From assembly GCA_900556425.1 (NCBI GenBank), contig USOR01000001.1, positions 1 to 26,464 of the forward strand: a stretch of 26,464 nucleotides of DNA, read 5' to 3'. Positions 1 through 7,337 of this stretch are shown piece after piece. The notes beneath the pieces were generated by a model that worked only from the letters and a program-made list of their open reading frames with translations, did not search any database and was not told where the DNA came from. A program made the position numbers and the translations under genes. The DNA is from an uncultured Coriobacteriaceae bacterium (GTDB taxonomy: Bacteria > Actinomycetota > Coriobacteriia > Coriobacteriales > QAMH01). Each line of letters begins with the position of its first letter. Within the stretch, counting starts at the first letter, position 1.

Positions 1-1892
1 GTAAGTTCGAGCCAATCAGCTGGGATGAGGCCCTGGACGAGATCGCCAAGAACTTCAACGCCGCCAAGAAGGAGTACGGTCCGGAATCGGTCATCTTCTT
101 CGCGGGTTACCCCAAGCACCACAGGCCGTTCTTGCAGCGCCTTGCCATGAGCTTTGGCTCGCCGAATTACTGCACCGAGTCGAGCACGTGCTCGACGGCC
201 ACCATCATGGCCCAGCAGCTCACCTACGGCGCGCCCGCGGGTCCGGACAACGGTGAGTCGGCTTGCATAATGATGTGGTCCAACAACCCGGCAGCGTCAA
301 GGACGCTCATATGTGAAGGATTGTTCAATCGTTTGGACAAGGGGACGAAGCTGATAGTGGTCGACCCTCGTGTCACCCCTTTCGCGGCTCGCGCCGACAT
401 TCATCTGCAGCTGCGCCCGGGGACCGATGGCGCACTGGCGCTTGCGATGGCCAACGTCATCATCGACGAGAATCTCTACGATGCCGACTTCGTCGCCAAT
501 TGGACGGTCGGTTTCGAGGAATACGCCAAGCTCGCCGCAGAGATGACTCCGGAAAGGGCGCAGGACATCACGGGTGTTGACGCGAACCTGATCCGCGAGG
601 CGGCCCGGATGTACGCGACCACGAAGCCCGCGAGCATCATGACCAGCGCGGCACCCGTGGTCCATCACACGAATGGCGTGCAGAACTACCGTGCGGTGTT
701 CTGCCTCATCGGATTGACCGGTAATTTCGACATCCATGGCGGAAACCTCATGAACAAACCCTCGTTGGTACATATACCAGGAGGTTTTCCCACGCGCGAG
801 GGCGAGTTCACCTTGGCGTCCCGTCTGAAGGATTTGCCGGAAAGGGTCGGCTCCCGCCGCTTTCCGGTGTGGGATCGGTTGACCACACAAGCGCAGGCGT
901 GCGATATCCCAAGGCAGATCTTGACCGAAGACCCCTACCCGCTCAAGGCCGCGTTCTGCATGGGCTTCAACCATAGGATGTTCCCCGATTCGCAGGGCTT
1001 CATCGATGCCTTCAGCAAACTCGATTTCATAGCGGTGGCAGATCCCTTCCTGACCGACAGCGCCAAGTATGCCGACATCGTCTTGCCGGTATGCACCTCG
1101 GTGGAGCGTAGCGAAGCTCGGTGTTGGCCCATGGGCTACGTGATGCTCTCGCAGCCTGCGATAGATCCGGTTGGGCAGTCCCGCTCCGATGTCGATATCA
1201 TCGCGCAGCTGAGCCGTGAGCTGGGTCTGGGTGATGACCTGCTCGAGTCGGGATTCGACGCGTGCCTGGATTGGATGCTCGAGCCCAGCGCCCTGTCCGT
1301 TGCGGAGCTCAAGAAGCACCCGGCCGGGATGTTCGTCCCCGATTTCAAGAAGCCCGCCGAGAGGAAGTACGTCGACCAGGGATTCAAGACTCCGTCGGGC
1401 AAGTTCGAATTCGTCTCCAGCGTGCTTTCCGAAACGGATGGCGAGGGCTTCGAGGCGCTTCCCTCTTTCCGGGAGCCGGCGACGAGCCCCGTCTCGCAGC
1501 CGGAGATCGCCAAGGAGTATCCGTTCGTCCTGTCCGTCGGTGCCCGCAAGCCCATGTTCCAGCACAGCCGCACCTTTCGCATTCCCTGGATTCGTCAGTT
1601 CGCGCCGGACCCTGTCTGCGACATGAATCCGGCCGACGCCAAGCGTGTCGGCATCGCCGAGGGTGAGGAAGTCGAGCTCATGACGCCGGAGGGAAGCGTT
1701 TCGGTGAAGGCGCATCTGGACGACACGATTCGCGAAGGCGACGTGCACCTCTACCATGACTGGCCCGAGGCCAATGGAAACGATCTCATGTCGGGCGATT
1801 ACCTCGATCCTATTTCGGGCTTCCCGGGATACAGGTCCCTGCTCTGCAAGGTGGTTCCCGCCCGCATGAGCGCCAATGCGAAGGAGGCATAG
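1..1892 (+). CDS. Molybdopterin-dependent oxidoreductase, catalytic subunit (5' partial)
   Basis: The open frame already runs at base 3, so the true start and the N-terminal Fe-S domain lie upstream of the window; the ATG at 132 is internal. About 630 residues are visible. The family is the DMSO-reductase superfamily: a segment GSPNYCTESSTCSTA near the usual molybdenum-ligand position, a bis-MGD-binding core (LIVVDPRVTPFA, GLTGNFDIHGGN, DPFLTDSAKYADIVLP) and a C-terminal molydopterin dinucleotide-binding domain (VGARKPMFQHSRTFR, MNPADAKRVGIAEGEEVEL). Such subunits pass electrons to a ferredoxin partner, here the next gene two bases downstream. The substrate cannot be read from the sequence; the Eggerthellaceae have many such enzymes, including catechol dehydroxylases and formate dehydrogenase-like proteins. 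The metal ligand (Cys or Ser in TESSTCS) is uncertain without alignment. Confidence 0.93.
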   Translation, partial: KFEPISWDEALDEIAKNFNAAKKEYGPESVIFFAGYPKHHRPFLQRLAMSFGSPNYCTESSTCSTATIMAQQLTYGAPAGPDNGESACIMMWSNNPAASRTLICEGLFNRLDKGTKLIVVDPRVTPFAARADIHLQLRPGTDGALALAMANVIIDENLYDADFVANWTVGFEEYAKLAAEMTPERAQDITGVDANLIREAARMYATTKPASIMTSAAPVVHHTNGVQNYRAVFCLIGLTGNFDIHGGNLMNKPSLVHIPGGFPTREGEFTLASRLKDLPERVGSRRFPVWDRLTTQAQACDIPRQILTEDPYPLKAAFCMGFNHRMFPDSQGFIDAFSKLDFIAVADPFLTDSAKYADIVLPVCTSVERSEARCWPMGYVMLSQPAIDPVGQSRSDVDIIAQLSRELGLGDDLLESGFDACLDWMLEPSALSVAELKKHPAGMFVPDFKKPAERKYVDQGFKTPSGKFEFVSSVLSETDGEGFEALPSFREPATSPVSQPEIAKEYPFVLSVGARKPMFQHSRTFRIPWIRQFAPDPVCDMNPADAKRVGIAEGEEVELMTPEGSVSVKAHLDDTIREGDVHLYHDWPEANGNDLMSGDYLDPISGFPGYRSLLCKVVPARMSANAKEA

Positions 1893-1894
1893 GC

Positions 1895-2404
1895 ATGACT
1901 TCCAGAGAGAGCAAGAGCATCGTCTTCAAGTCCGACCGCTGCATAGGATGCTATTCGTGCGTCGTGTCGTGCATGGATCAGAACGACCTCGATGTCGCGA
2001 GGGATGATCTATCGTGGCGAATCGTCGAGAATGTTCCCGGAAGGCTGGTGGGCAAGCACCGTGGCAACGCCAGTGTCTCGATTGCCTGCATGCATTGCGA
2101 AGATGCGGTGTGCATAGCCGCGTGCCCTGCAGGGGCGATAGCGAGAGATGCCGCAACGGGGTCCGTGCTGGTGGACGATGGCCTGTGCATCGGCTGTCAT
2201 GCCTGCGCGATGGCCTGTCCGTTTGGGGCTCCCCGTTTTGGGAGTAGCGGGAAGATGCAGAAATGCGACGGATGCTATGCCAGAACGCAGTTCGGGCTGG
2301 AACCAGCGTGTGTCAGGAACTGCCCGACCCATGCGCTTGCCTACGAACCGGTCAACGCCTCGATGGACGAGAAAGCGGCCAGCGCAGCCCGAAAGCTCGT
2401 GTAG
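1895..2404 (+). CDS. 4Fe-4S dicluster ferredoxin subunit (DmsB/PhsB-like)
   Basis: A 169-residue electron-transfer subunit with four cysteine groups in the DmsB/NrfC order: CIGCYSCVVSC, CMHCEDAVCIAAC, CIGCHACAMAC and CDGC...CVRNC, predicting four [4Fe-4S] clusters. It should shuttle electrons to or from the molybdoenzyme encoded immediately upstream; the AAGGAGG ribosome site lies inside the end of that gene and the ATG follows its stop by two bases, so the pair is translationally linked. No Tat or Sec signal is visible in this subunit. No NrfD/DmsC-type membrane anchor follows: the next gene is convergent. The anchor is therefore either upstream of the window or absent, in which case the complex may be soluble. 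Confidence 0.95.
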   Translation: MTSRESKSIVFKSDRCIGCYSCVVSCMDQNDLDVARDDLSWRIVENVPGRLVGKHRGNASVSIACMHCEDAVCIAACPAGAIARDAATGSVLVDDGLCIGCHACAMACPFGAPRFGSSGKMQKCDGCYARTQFGLEPACVRNCPTHALAYEPVNASMDEKAASAARKLV

Positions 2405-2417
2405 TTTCGGGCGCTGG
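2379..2417. terminator. Hairpin between convergent genes
   Basis: CCAGC plus GCCCGAAA (2387-2394) pairs with TTTCGGGC (2405-2412) plus GCTGG. That gives a 13-bp stem with a 3-nt bulge that spans the ferredoxin stop codon. It has no T-tract on either strand, so it is a plausible but non-canonical bidirectional transcript end between the ferredoxin and DUF1847 genes. Confidence 0.4.
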
Positions 2418-2438
2418 AACGGTGTTCTCATCAGGCTT

Positions 2439-3092
2439 CTAATCAGATGCGTGCCATTCCTCCACGGTCTGCGCGAGCTTCTTCTCGTAGCAAGAATGTG
2501 CCGTGTACAGCACCGCGCACGGGTTGTTGCCGGCGAGGAAGTCCTTCGTGGCAAACGTCGTGACGGGTGCATCGGAGTACTTGCAGAAGAGGGCATCATG
2601 TCCCACGCATATGCCCATGAGGATGTTCAGGTCCGTCTTCGCCTCGTTGAGGAGCAGCGCCTGCATGATGGGATTGCAGACGACGCCTCCTTCGCCGCCT
2701 CTTGCCGGGGGCTCAAGGTCGAGGTCGGCCCTCCGGTTGCTTTCGAGCTTGCAGCCAACCGTCTCGACGCAAAAGCCCGCCTGTTCGAGCAGCTTGGCCA
2801 GGATGCGCGTTTCGCGCAGCATGATGGTGCACGACGCGATGCCGATGTGGGTGGCGCCGATGAGGTTCGCGAACTTGATGGTGTCCTGCACGCGCGTGGA
2901 GTTTGCCGTCTCCTCGCTGACCATCGCGGCGGCTTGCATGATGACGTGGTTTTCGGGAAGCGCGTACAGACGTTGCGCCTCGTCATGCAGCGCAGACGAG
3001 ATCGCGCCCTGCGCGCAAAACCCCGGTTCTTCGCGATCGGTGTATTCGCATGCGGTGGTTCCGCAGCTCATGCAATTGAGCTTTGATTCCAT
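2439..3092 (-). CDS. DUF1847 family cysteine-rich protein
   Basis: A 217-residue protein starting MESKLNCMSCGTTACEY, recognised as the DUF1847 (predicted metal-binding) family. The ATG at 3092 follows GGGAGGG, so it is preferred over a longer in-frame start at 3143. There are many cysteines: an N-terminal CMSCGTTAC cluster followed by further conserved-looking ones (GIASCTIMLRETR, ETVGCKLES, VCNPIMQALLLNEAKTDLN, GICVGHDALFCKYS, AHSCYEK), consistent with metal or Fe-S binding. The function of the family is not established; it occurs mainly in anaerobes. It stands alone, convergent with the ferredoxin gene and downstream of a tRNA gene on the same strand. Confidence 0.88.
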   Translation of the reverse strand: MESKLNCMSCGTTACEYTDREEPGFCAQGAISSALHDEAQRLYALPENHVIMQAAAMVSEETANSTRVQDTIKFANLIGATHIGIASCTIMLRETRILAKLLEQAGFCVETVGCKLESNRRADLDLEPPARGGEGGVVCNPIMQALLLNEAKTDLNILMGICVGHDALFCKYSDAPVTTFATKDFLAGNNPCAVLYTAHSCYEKKLAQTVEEWHASD

Positions 3093-3145
3093 GATCCCTC
3101 CCGATTGGGCCTCGCGGGTCGCAGATATGACGACCAATATCATAC

Positions 3146-3169
3146 GACCCCGCTCGAAGGAGCGGGGTC
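3146..3169 (-). terminator. Strong hairpin between tRNA-Gly and the DUF1847 gene
   Basis: GACCCCGCTC (3146-3155) and GAGCGGGGTC (3160-3169) form a perfect 10-bp stem with a 4-nt loop. It lies 12 bases past the tRNA 3' end on the minus strand and before the DUF1847 start. No T-run follows, so termination is likely but unproven; it could also be a processing or attenuation structure. Confidence 0.5.
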
Positions 3170-3180
3170 AGGGGTCATGA

Positions 3181-3255
3181 TGGAGCGGGCGACGGGACTC
3201 GAACCCGCGGATACCAGCTTGGGAAGCTGGGGCCTTACCACTTGGCGACGCCCGC
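3181..3255 (-). tRNA. tRNA-Gly (anticodon CCC)
   Basis: Read on the minus strand, a 7-bp acceptor stem GCGGGCG/CGCCCGC, a short D arm, an anticodon stem CCAGC/GCTGG closing the loop TTCCCAA (anticodon CCC), a T arm GCGGG-TTCGAGT-CCCGT and an encoded CCA (3181-3183) are all present, for 75 nt in total. It decodes GGG glycine codons. No integrated element is seen at its 3' end. Confidence 0.96.
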
Positions 3256-3266
3256 ATTGAGTGAGC

Positions 3267-3272
3267 ATTATA
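3267..3272 (-). promoter_or_regulatory. -10 box of the tRNA-Gly promoter
   Basis: A perfect TATAAT on the minus strand ends 11 bases before the tRNA 5' end, the right distance for a start site near the mature end. No good TTGACA lies 16-18 bases upstream. Confidence 0.5.
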
Positions 3273-3305
3273 CCGCTACCTCATCCTTTACTCTGGTCAT
3301 TTTAG

Positions 3306-4001
3306 CTACTCCTCAATAATGACACCAAGGCGCCGGGCCAGCGCAGCAGCTTGATAGAGTCCGAACTTCGCACCGTACACCTCATCCATAGCGTCCGATA
3401 TGGCAATGCCTTCGAGCTGACATGACGTGAAATCGAGGCCGACGAGCTTCGTGCGAAAGAAACTCGTTCCAACGAAGCGGTCGTCATCGAGCGAGATGCC
3501 GCACAGTTCCATTTCAGACATGTCCACTGATAAGAAATCGCAAGCGCGAGCACGGACAGTCTTCCAGAGGCATCGGTTGAATGCGCCGTAGGCGAATGTG
3601 CACTCGTCTGCGGCGACATGCTTCCAGAGCGCCTCGGCAAAGGACGCCCCGGCGAACTTGCAGTTGCTGAACGTGCAGCGCGTGAATGCGGCGCTGTCGA
3701 ATACGCTGTTGGAGAAGTCACAAGCATCGAAGGCGATATCGGTGAAAAGCGCACCGGTGAAGTCGCAATCAAGGAATTGGCAGTTGGAGATGCGGCCACC
3801 GGAAACCTCAAGTTCGACGAATTCCGCTTCCGCAGCATGGAGCCCACGCAATTCAACGGCTTCGAGTGTTCCACGGTCGGGATCGCAAAGAACGCCCAAA
3901 GGCAGTTCGTCGAGGGAGGTGACTATGCGAGGCGCAGCCAGCTTGTAAGACGATGACGCCTTGTCGTAGGCAGCTTGTGCCGAACTAGGAAAAACGTGCA
4001 T
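3306..4001 (-). CDS. Pentapeptide-repeat protein
   Basis: A 231-residue protein. From about residue 60 to 190 it shows the A(D/N)LXX-type five-residue periodicity with aromatic residues at the central position and many cysteines (CQFLD CDFTG ALFTD IAFDA CDFSN SVFDS AAFTR CTFSN CKFAG ASFAE). Such repeats fold as a right-handed quadrilateral beta-helix. The ATG at 4001 has AGGAGG five bases upstream; a longer TTG start at 4025 would lack this. Some family members mimic DNA and protect gyrase (Qnr/MfpA), but most have unknown roles, and nothing here points to gyrase. The C-terminal 40 residues are non-repetitive. The gene is divergent from the truncated aldo/keto reductase. Confidence 0.85.
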   Translation of the reverse strand: MHVFPSSAQAAYDKASSSYKLAAPRIVTSLDELPLGVLCDPDRGTLEAVELRGLHAAEAEFVELEVSGGRISNCQFLDCDFTGALFTDIAFDACDFSNSVFDSAAFTRCTFSNCKFAGASFAEALWKHVAADECTFAYGAFNRCLWKTVRARACDFLSVDMSEMELCGISLDDDRFVGTSFFRTKLVGLDFTSCQLEGIAISDAMDEVYGAKFGLYQAAALARRLGVIIEE

Positions 4002-4069
4002 GCCCCTCCTTCTCTTCAGCGCCAATGCAATGTAGAGGGCGTCTTATATGTTTGCTACTATCTCGCCAT

Positions 4070-4085
4070 GATAGCGCACGCTATC
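4070..4085. promoter_or_regulatory. GATAGCG-CA-CGCTATC palindrome in a divergent promoter region
   Basis: A perfect 7+7 inverted repeat with a 2-nt centre in the 277-bp gap between the divergent pentapeptide gene and the aldo/keto reductase. The size and symmetry suit a repressor site; no cognate regulator is adjacent. I see no ORF or other structure in the rest of this gap. Confidence 0.35.
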
Positions 4086-4278
4086 TCTGCTTTCCCTTTA
4101 GCGTTCCATAGCCCACGAGTTGGACGGTCAGGAAGTCACGAAACGACTCTCGTAGGACGGGATCGGATAGCCCGCCTCCTCACAGGCAGCGCTTTGGATG
4201 GGAAGCGGATGGGTCGCAGGATAGAGACCGAAAACGTAGTCACATCATGCAATTAATTCTGTGCAAGGAGTGATTGCC

Positions 4279-5028
4279 ATGCAATTCAGAACTGATGCCA
4301 AGAACGGAAACGAGCTGTCGGCGCTGGGCTTCGGCTGTATGAGGTTCCCAACCACAGCGGGGCGCATAGACATCGATGCCTCTGAGCGGCTTATTGTCGA
4401 GGCTGTCGAAAGAGGCGTGAATTATCTCGACACGGCTTACCTGTACAACGGAAATGAAGCCGCCCTAGGTGAGATATTCGCTCGCAACCCCGGCCTTAGG
4501 GAAAAAGTGCATATCGCCACCAAGCTGCCAATGGCAAGATGCGAGGCGGCAGTCGACTTCGACAAGTATTTAGGGCGCTCTCTTGAAAGGCTGCGCACCA
4601 ACCATATCGACTACTACCTCGTCCATAACGTAACGAGCGCAGTGGCATGGGACCGCCTGAGTTCGTTTGGCTTCAAAGAATGGGTGAATGAGCAGAAAAG
4701 CACGGGGCGCATTGCCAACATCGGGTTCTCATATCACGGACCGAAAGCCGACTTCCCCACACTGCTCGACTCCTTCGACTGGGGCTTCTGCCAGATCCAA
4801 TACAACTACATGAACGAGAACTACCAGGCGGGCACGGCGGGAGCGGCGCCTCCAGGTTCCCGGCCTTCCGGCTCTGGTCAAGTTCGGAGTAAGAGTGATG
4901 AGCCGCTAACGCGACGATTCAAGCGCGACATACACGAACAGGGACTTGTGGGAAGTCAGCGAGTCACGAGAACCATCTCGCTTACTATCGCATGTATCAT
5001 GTGTAAATTACGATTGACACTTTATTAA
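4279..5028 (+). pseudogene. Aldo/keto reductase, truncated
   Basis: ATG at 4279 with AAGGAG upstream. The first about 188 residues (to near base 4842) are an aldo/keto reductase of the predicted-oxidoreductase (4Fe-4S-containing) subfamily: LGFGCMRFP, the catalytic-type NYLDTAYLYNGNE, KVHIATKLP, RLRTNHIDYYLVHN, IGFSYHG, QIQYNYMNENYQAGTAG. At GTAG, in the middle of the TIM barrel, similarity stops. The frame then runs 62 codons of Arg/Ser/Gly-rich sequence unlike any part of the family. The last barrel strands, the cofactor-binding loop and the C-terminal Fe-S module that full-length members (about 370 residues) carry are missing. A deletion or insertion joint near 4842 is the likely cause, and the product is very probably inactive. 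Confidence 0.8.
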
Positions 5029-5055
5029 AATAATCATAAAGTGACAAACGTAATT
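5006..5055 (+). promoter_or_regulatory. 20-bp inverted repeat with embedded promoter upstream of the ATPase
   Basis: The arms ATTACGATTGACACTTTAT (5007-5025) and ATAAAGTGACAAACGTAAT (5036-5054) match at 17 of 19 positions, plus one more pair outside, around a 10-nt AT-rich centre. The left arm contains a perfect TTGACA (5014-5019); 17 bases on lies TAAAGT (5037-5042), a 4/6 match to a -10 box. The repeat ends 26 bases before the ATPase ATG at 5081, so a protein bound to it would cover the promoter. It is very AT-rich compared with its surroundings. Confidence 0.6.
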
Positions 5056-5080
5056 ATCACTATTGCATGAGGGAGTAACC

Positions 5081-6334
5081 ATGGTTGAAATGAGAAGCAG
5101 GCTCATTCCGCGGCCGGCCTACGACACGCTCCTCGACTCGTATCTGGGCACCGAGCCCATCAAGGTGCTCAGCGGTGTACGTCGTTGCGGTAAGTCCTCG
5201 CTGCTTCGCATGCTCACAGAACGACTGTTGTCCAAAGGCGTTCCCGAGAAGAATATCCTCTACAAAAAGCTCGACAGCTTCGACACTCCGCTTGAGCCGA
5301 CGAGCGCCTGGTTGGATGACCTTATTCGCCAAGCGCTCGCCGAGCGCAAGAAATCGAGCCCCTTCTATGTATTCCTCGATGAGGTGCAGGAGGTTCCAGG
5401 CTGGGAGAAGGTAGTACGTCGGCTTCACACGGAGCAAACGGCGGACATCTACCTAACCGGTTCGAATGCGTTTCTGTTGTCGTCTGACCTCGCCACCTAC
5501 CTTTCTGGTCGCTACATCGAAATTCCCGTATGGCCTCTGTCCTTTTCAGAGTACATGGATTTCTCGCAGGCCACCGACTCTTGCGCGAGCGAGCTTTCGC
5601 AGGAGGACCTCTTTTCTCGATATGTCAGGTTCGGGGGCATGCCCGGCCTTTTCGACAGGCCCAGCTTCGAAGAGGGATTCGTGATGAAGGAGCTGACGGC
5701 AATCCATGACACGGTAATTCTCAACGATGTCGCGAAGCGGTTCGATCTGCGGGATATCGACCTGCTAGAGAAACTTGTCCGCTACGTCTACTCGACGTCC
5801 GGAAGCTTGTTCTCGGCACGCAAAATCTCCGACACCCTTACGAGCATGGGGAGAAAGACCAACCCCGCCACGGTTGATTCCTATCTGAACGCCCTTTGTC
5901 GGGCTTTCCTCGTGCAGCGCTGCGAGCAGGAAGGCATTGCCGGAAAGACGGTCCTCCAGCCGATGCAGAAGCTGTTTGCCCCCGACACTGGCCTGCGCAA
6001 CCGCGAGATCGGGTTCAGACCCCAGGACATCGGGTATCAGCTGGAGAACGTCGTTTTCTGTGAGCTTCGAAGGCGTGGATACGAGGTGCACGTGGGTGCT
6101 GGGACCTCCGGCGAGGTCGACTTTGTGGCCGACCGACAAGACGAGCGACTCTACGTCCAGGTCAGCAGCAACATTATCGAGAAAGGAACCCTCGACCGCG
6201 AACTGAGGAGCCTGGAGGCCGTGCATGATTCCTTTCCCAAGATCGTGCTCACGCGTGATTCTCTCTTTTGGGGCACGACCGAATCCGGTATCGCGATTCG
6301 AAGCCTTATAGGATGGCTACTGGACGACGCCTGA
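5081..6334 (+). CDS. AAA-type ATPase with DUF4143 C-terminal domain
   Basis: A 417-residue protein of the AAA_14/DUF4143 family. Walker A is GVRRCGKSS (residues 32-40), Walker B is FYVFLDEVQ (about 95-103) and LTGSNAFLL-SGRY carries the family's sensor-like segment (125-145). The C-terminal DUF4143 part ends with a restriction-endonuclease-like core (GEVDFVADRQDERLYVQVS). The ATG at 5081 follows GGGAG; an in-frame ATG at 5063 lies too close to the inverted repeat and lacks a site. Members are common, often isolated and horizontally spread ATPases of unknown role. A second, divergent family member lies at 17009. It is probably monocistronic, being downstream of a broken gene and convergent with the next one. 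Confidence 0.9.
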   Translation: MVEMRSRLIPRPAYDTLLDSYLGTEPIKVLSGVRRCGKSSLLRMLTERLLSKGVPEKNILYKKLDSFDTPLEPTSAWLDDLIRQALAERKKSSPFYVFLDEVQEVPGWEKVVRRLHTEQTADIYLTGSNAFLLSSDLATYLSGRYIEIPVWPLSFSEYMDFSQATDSCASELSQEDLFSRYVRFGGMPGLFDRPSFEEGFVMKELTAIHDTVILNDVAKRFDLRDIDLLEKLVRYVYSTSGSLFSARKISDTLTSMGRKTNPATVDSYLNALCRAFLVQRCEQEGIAGKTVLQPMQKLFAPDTGLRNREIGFRPQDIGYQLENVVFCELRRRGYEVHVGAGTSGEVDFVADRQDERLYVQVSSNIIEKGTLDRELRSLEAVHDSFPKIVLTRDSLFWGTTESGIAIRSLIGWLLDDA

Positions 6335-6350
6335 CGAGGAAGGTTCCTCG
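6335..6350. terminator. Small hairpin between convergent genes
   Basis: CGAGG-AAGGTT-CCTCG directly follows the ATPase stop. It is a short stem (5-7 bp) without a T-run, in the 38-bp gap before the convergent PH-like gene; a weak terminator candidate. Confidence 0.3.
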
Positions 6351-6372
6351 TGCGGAGCGAAGTGCGACATAC

Positions 6373-6831
6373 TTATGCTGCGCACCCGAGCTCGCTGAGC
6401 GCCTCAAGGGTCGTATCCACATTCTCGGCATGCCAGTTCTTGTACCCACCGGCGTATTGCGAGGCGTATATGCCCGAGAGTCGGATGTCGCTCAGCTCCT
6501 TCTGTTGAGTGGTGAGACGGACACCGCCACTGTTCGTCTCGATGTCGATGATCACGTTGAGCAAGTCATCGACGAGCTTCACCGATTCGATTTCCGAATA
6601 CGGAACGACGAGGGAGACATCTTTTTCGAGCGTCGCCCAATAAGGGTCGAAGGGAAGCAGGATCATCTCGTTCTCGCACATCTGGAGGACAGCGACATCG
6701 CACGCACTGAAGAATCGGACGATCTTCTCGCTCAGATCTCCCGCCGCGCCCTTGACGATGATGCATCTACCCTCCAGAGGCGTATATCCTGCCTCGATTG
6801 CGTATTTCCAAACCTTTTCCTCGCGAGCCAT
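6373..6831 (-). CDS. Hypothetical protein, possibly PH-like fold
   Basis: A 152-residue soluble protein without a signal peptide or membrane segment. The middle part (CENEMILLPFDPY, VSLVVPYSEIESVKLVDDLLNVIIDIETNSGGVRLTTQQ) alternates short beta-strands in the style of bacterial PH-like domains, where a strand-rich core ends in a helix; the fold assignment is an inference from pattern only. The N-terminus contains GRCIIVKGAAGDL. It is likely co-transcribed with the upstream DUF6440 gene on the same strand (39-bp gap). The function is unknown. Confidence 0.7.
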   Translation of the reverse strand: MAREEKVWKYAIEAGYTPLEGRCIIVKGAAGDLSEKIVRFFSACDVAVLQMCENEMILLPFDPYWATLEKDVSLVVPYSEIESVKLVDDLLNVIIDIETNSGGVRLTTQQKELSDIRLSGIYASQYAGGYKNWHAENVDTTLEALSELGCAA

Positions 6832-6870
6832 GGTTATTCTGTCCCTTTCGCTATCGATGATTCGCCTGTT

Positions 6871-7074
6871 TTATTCTTCGATGGGAGTAACGATGGGCTT
6901 GCCGGACGAATCGACAAGCACGGTCATGCCGGTGCAGCTGACACCAGAAGATGCTAGAAAGCCTGCCAGGAGATAATTCACTCCAGTCTGGCGGTCGACG
7001 AGAACGTACGTGCGATTCGCCAGGCCATCTTGTTGCATGTATGCCTGGACGAAACGATCGTCATTTTCTTTCAT
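6871..7074 (-). CDS. DUF6440 family small protein
   Basis: A 67-residue protein starting MKENDDRF. The ATG at 7074 has AAAGGAA eight bases upstream, so it is preferred over an in-frame start at 7110. The body VLVDRQTGVNYLLAGFLASSGVSCTGMTVLVDSSGKPIV has the layout I recognise for DUF6440: a cofactor-independent small domain with TGVNYL, then LLD.GKPI-like ending. The role is unknown. It is divergent from the XRE regulator and heads a two-gene unit with the PH-like gene. Confidence 0.7.
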   Translation of the reverse strand: MKENDDRFVQAYMQQDGLANRTYVLVDRQTGVNYLLAGFLASSGVSCTGMTVLVDSSGKPIVTPIEE

Positions 7075-7215
7075 CGGGGAATTCCTTTCGTATGAACCTG
7101 CGGGATGCATGTGCCGCTTGGCGTTGATGAAAAGCGGCCTTTGCAGACATCATTCTTCTCGTTCGTCCCTATGCCCGCAAGCGAAGAATTATCGTAAAAT
7201 CCCTGCTCAGCTGGT

Positions 7216-7235
7216 TTGTCAAAGGATTTTGACAA
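7216..7235. promoter_or_regulatory. TTGTCAAA-GGAT-TTTGACAA palindrome
   Basis: A perfect 8+8 inverted repeat with a 4-nt centre in the 263-bp region between the divergent DUF6440 and XRE genes. Both arms include TTGACA, so it could be an operator over back-to-back -35 elements. No convincing -10 box at 16-18 bp was found on either strand. The neighbouring XRE protein is the obvious candidate ligand. Confidence 0.4.
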
Positions 7236-7337
7236 GAGCATTCGTGGTACCCGCATCCCTTTGTCAGATGTGCGAGTTATCATTCCGGCCTGCATGACAT
7301 CGGGATGCGTCGATGGGCAATCGGAAGGAAGAGGGCA

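Noticed and set aside
297-1757. Long minus-strand open frame opposite the molybdoenzyme
   Set aside because: Shadow of the GC-rich coding strand; composition is Arg/Gly/His-rich with no domain, and the plus-strand frame shows clear molybdoenzyme motifs.
2148-3086. Plus-strand open frame of 312 codons across the ferredoxin end and the DUF1847 gene
   Set aside because: It overlaps two well-supported genes, lacks a ribosome site and has no recognisable domain.
3181-3255. Integration site of a mobile element at tRNA-Gly
   Set aside because: No integrase and no repeated tRNA 3' end were seen on either side.
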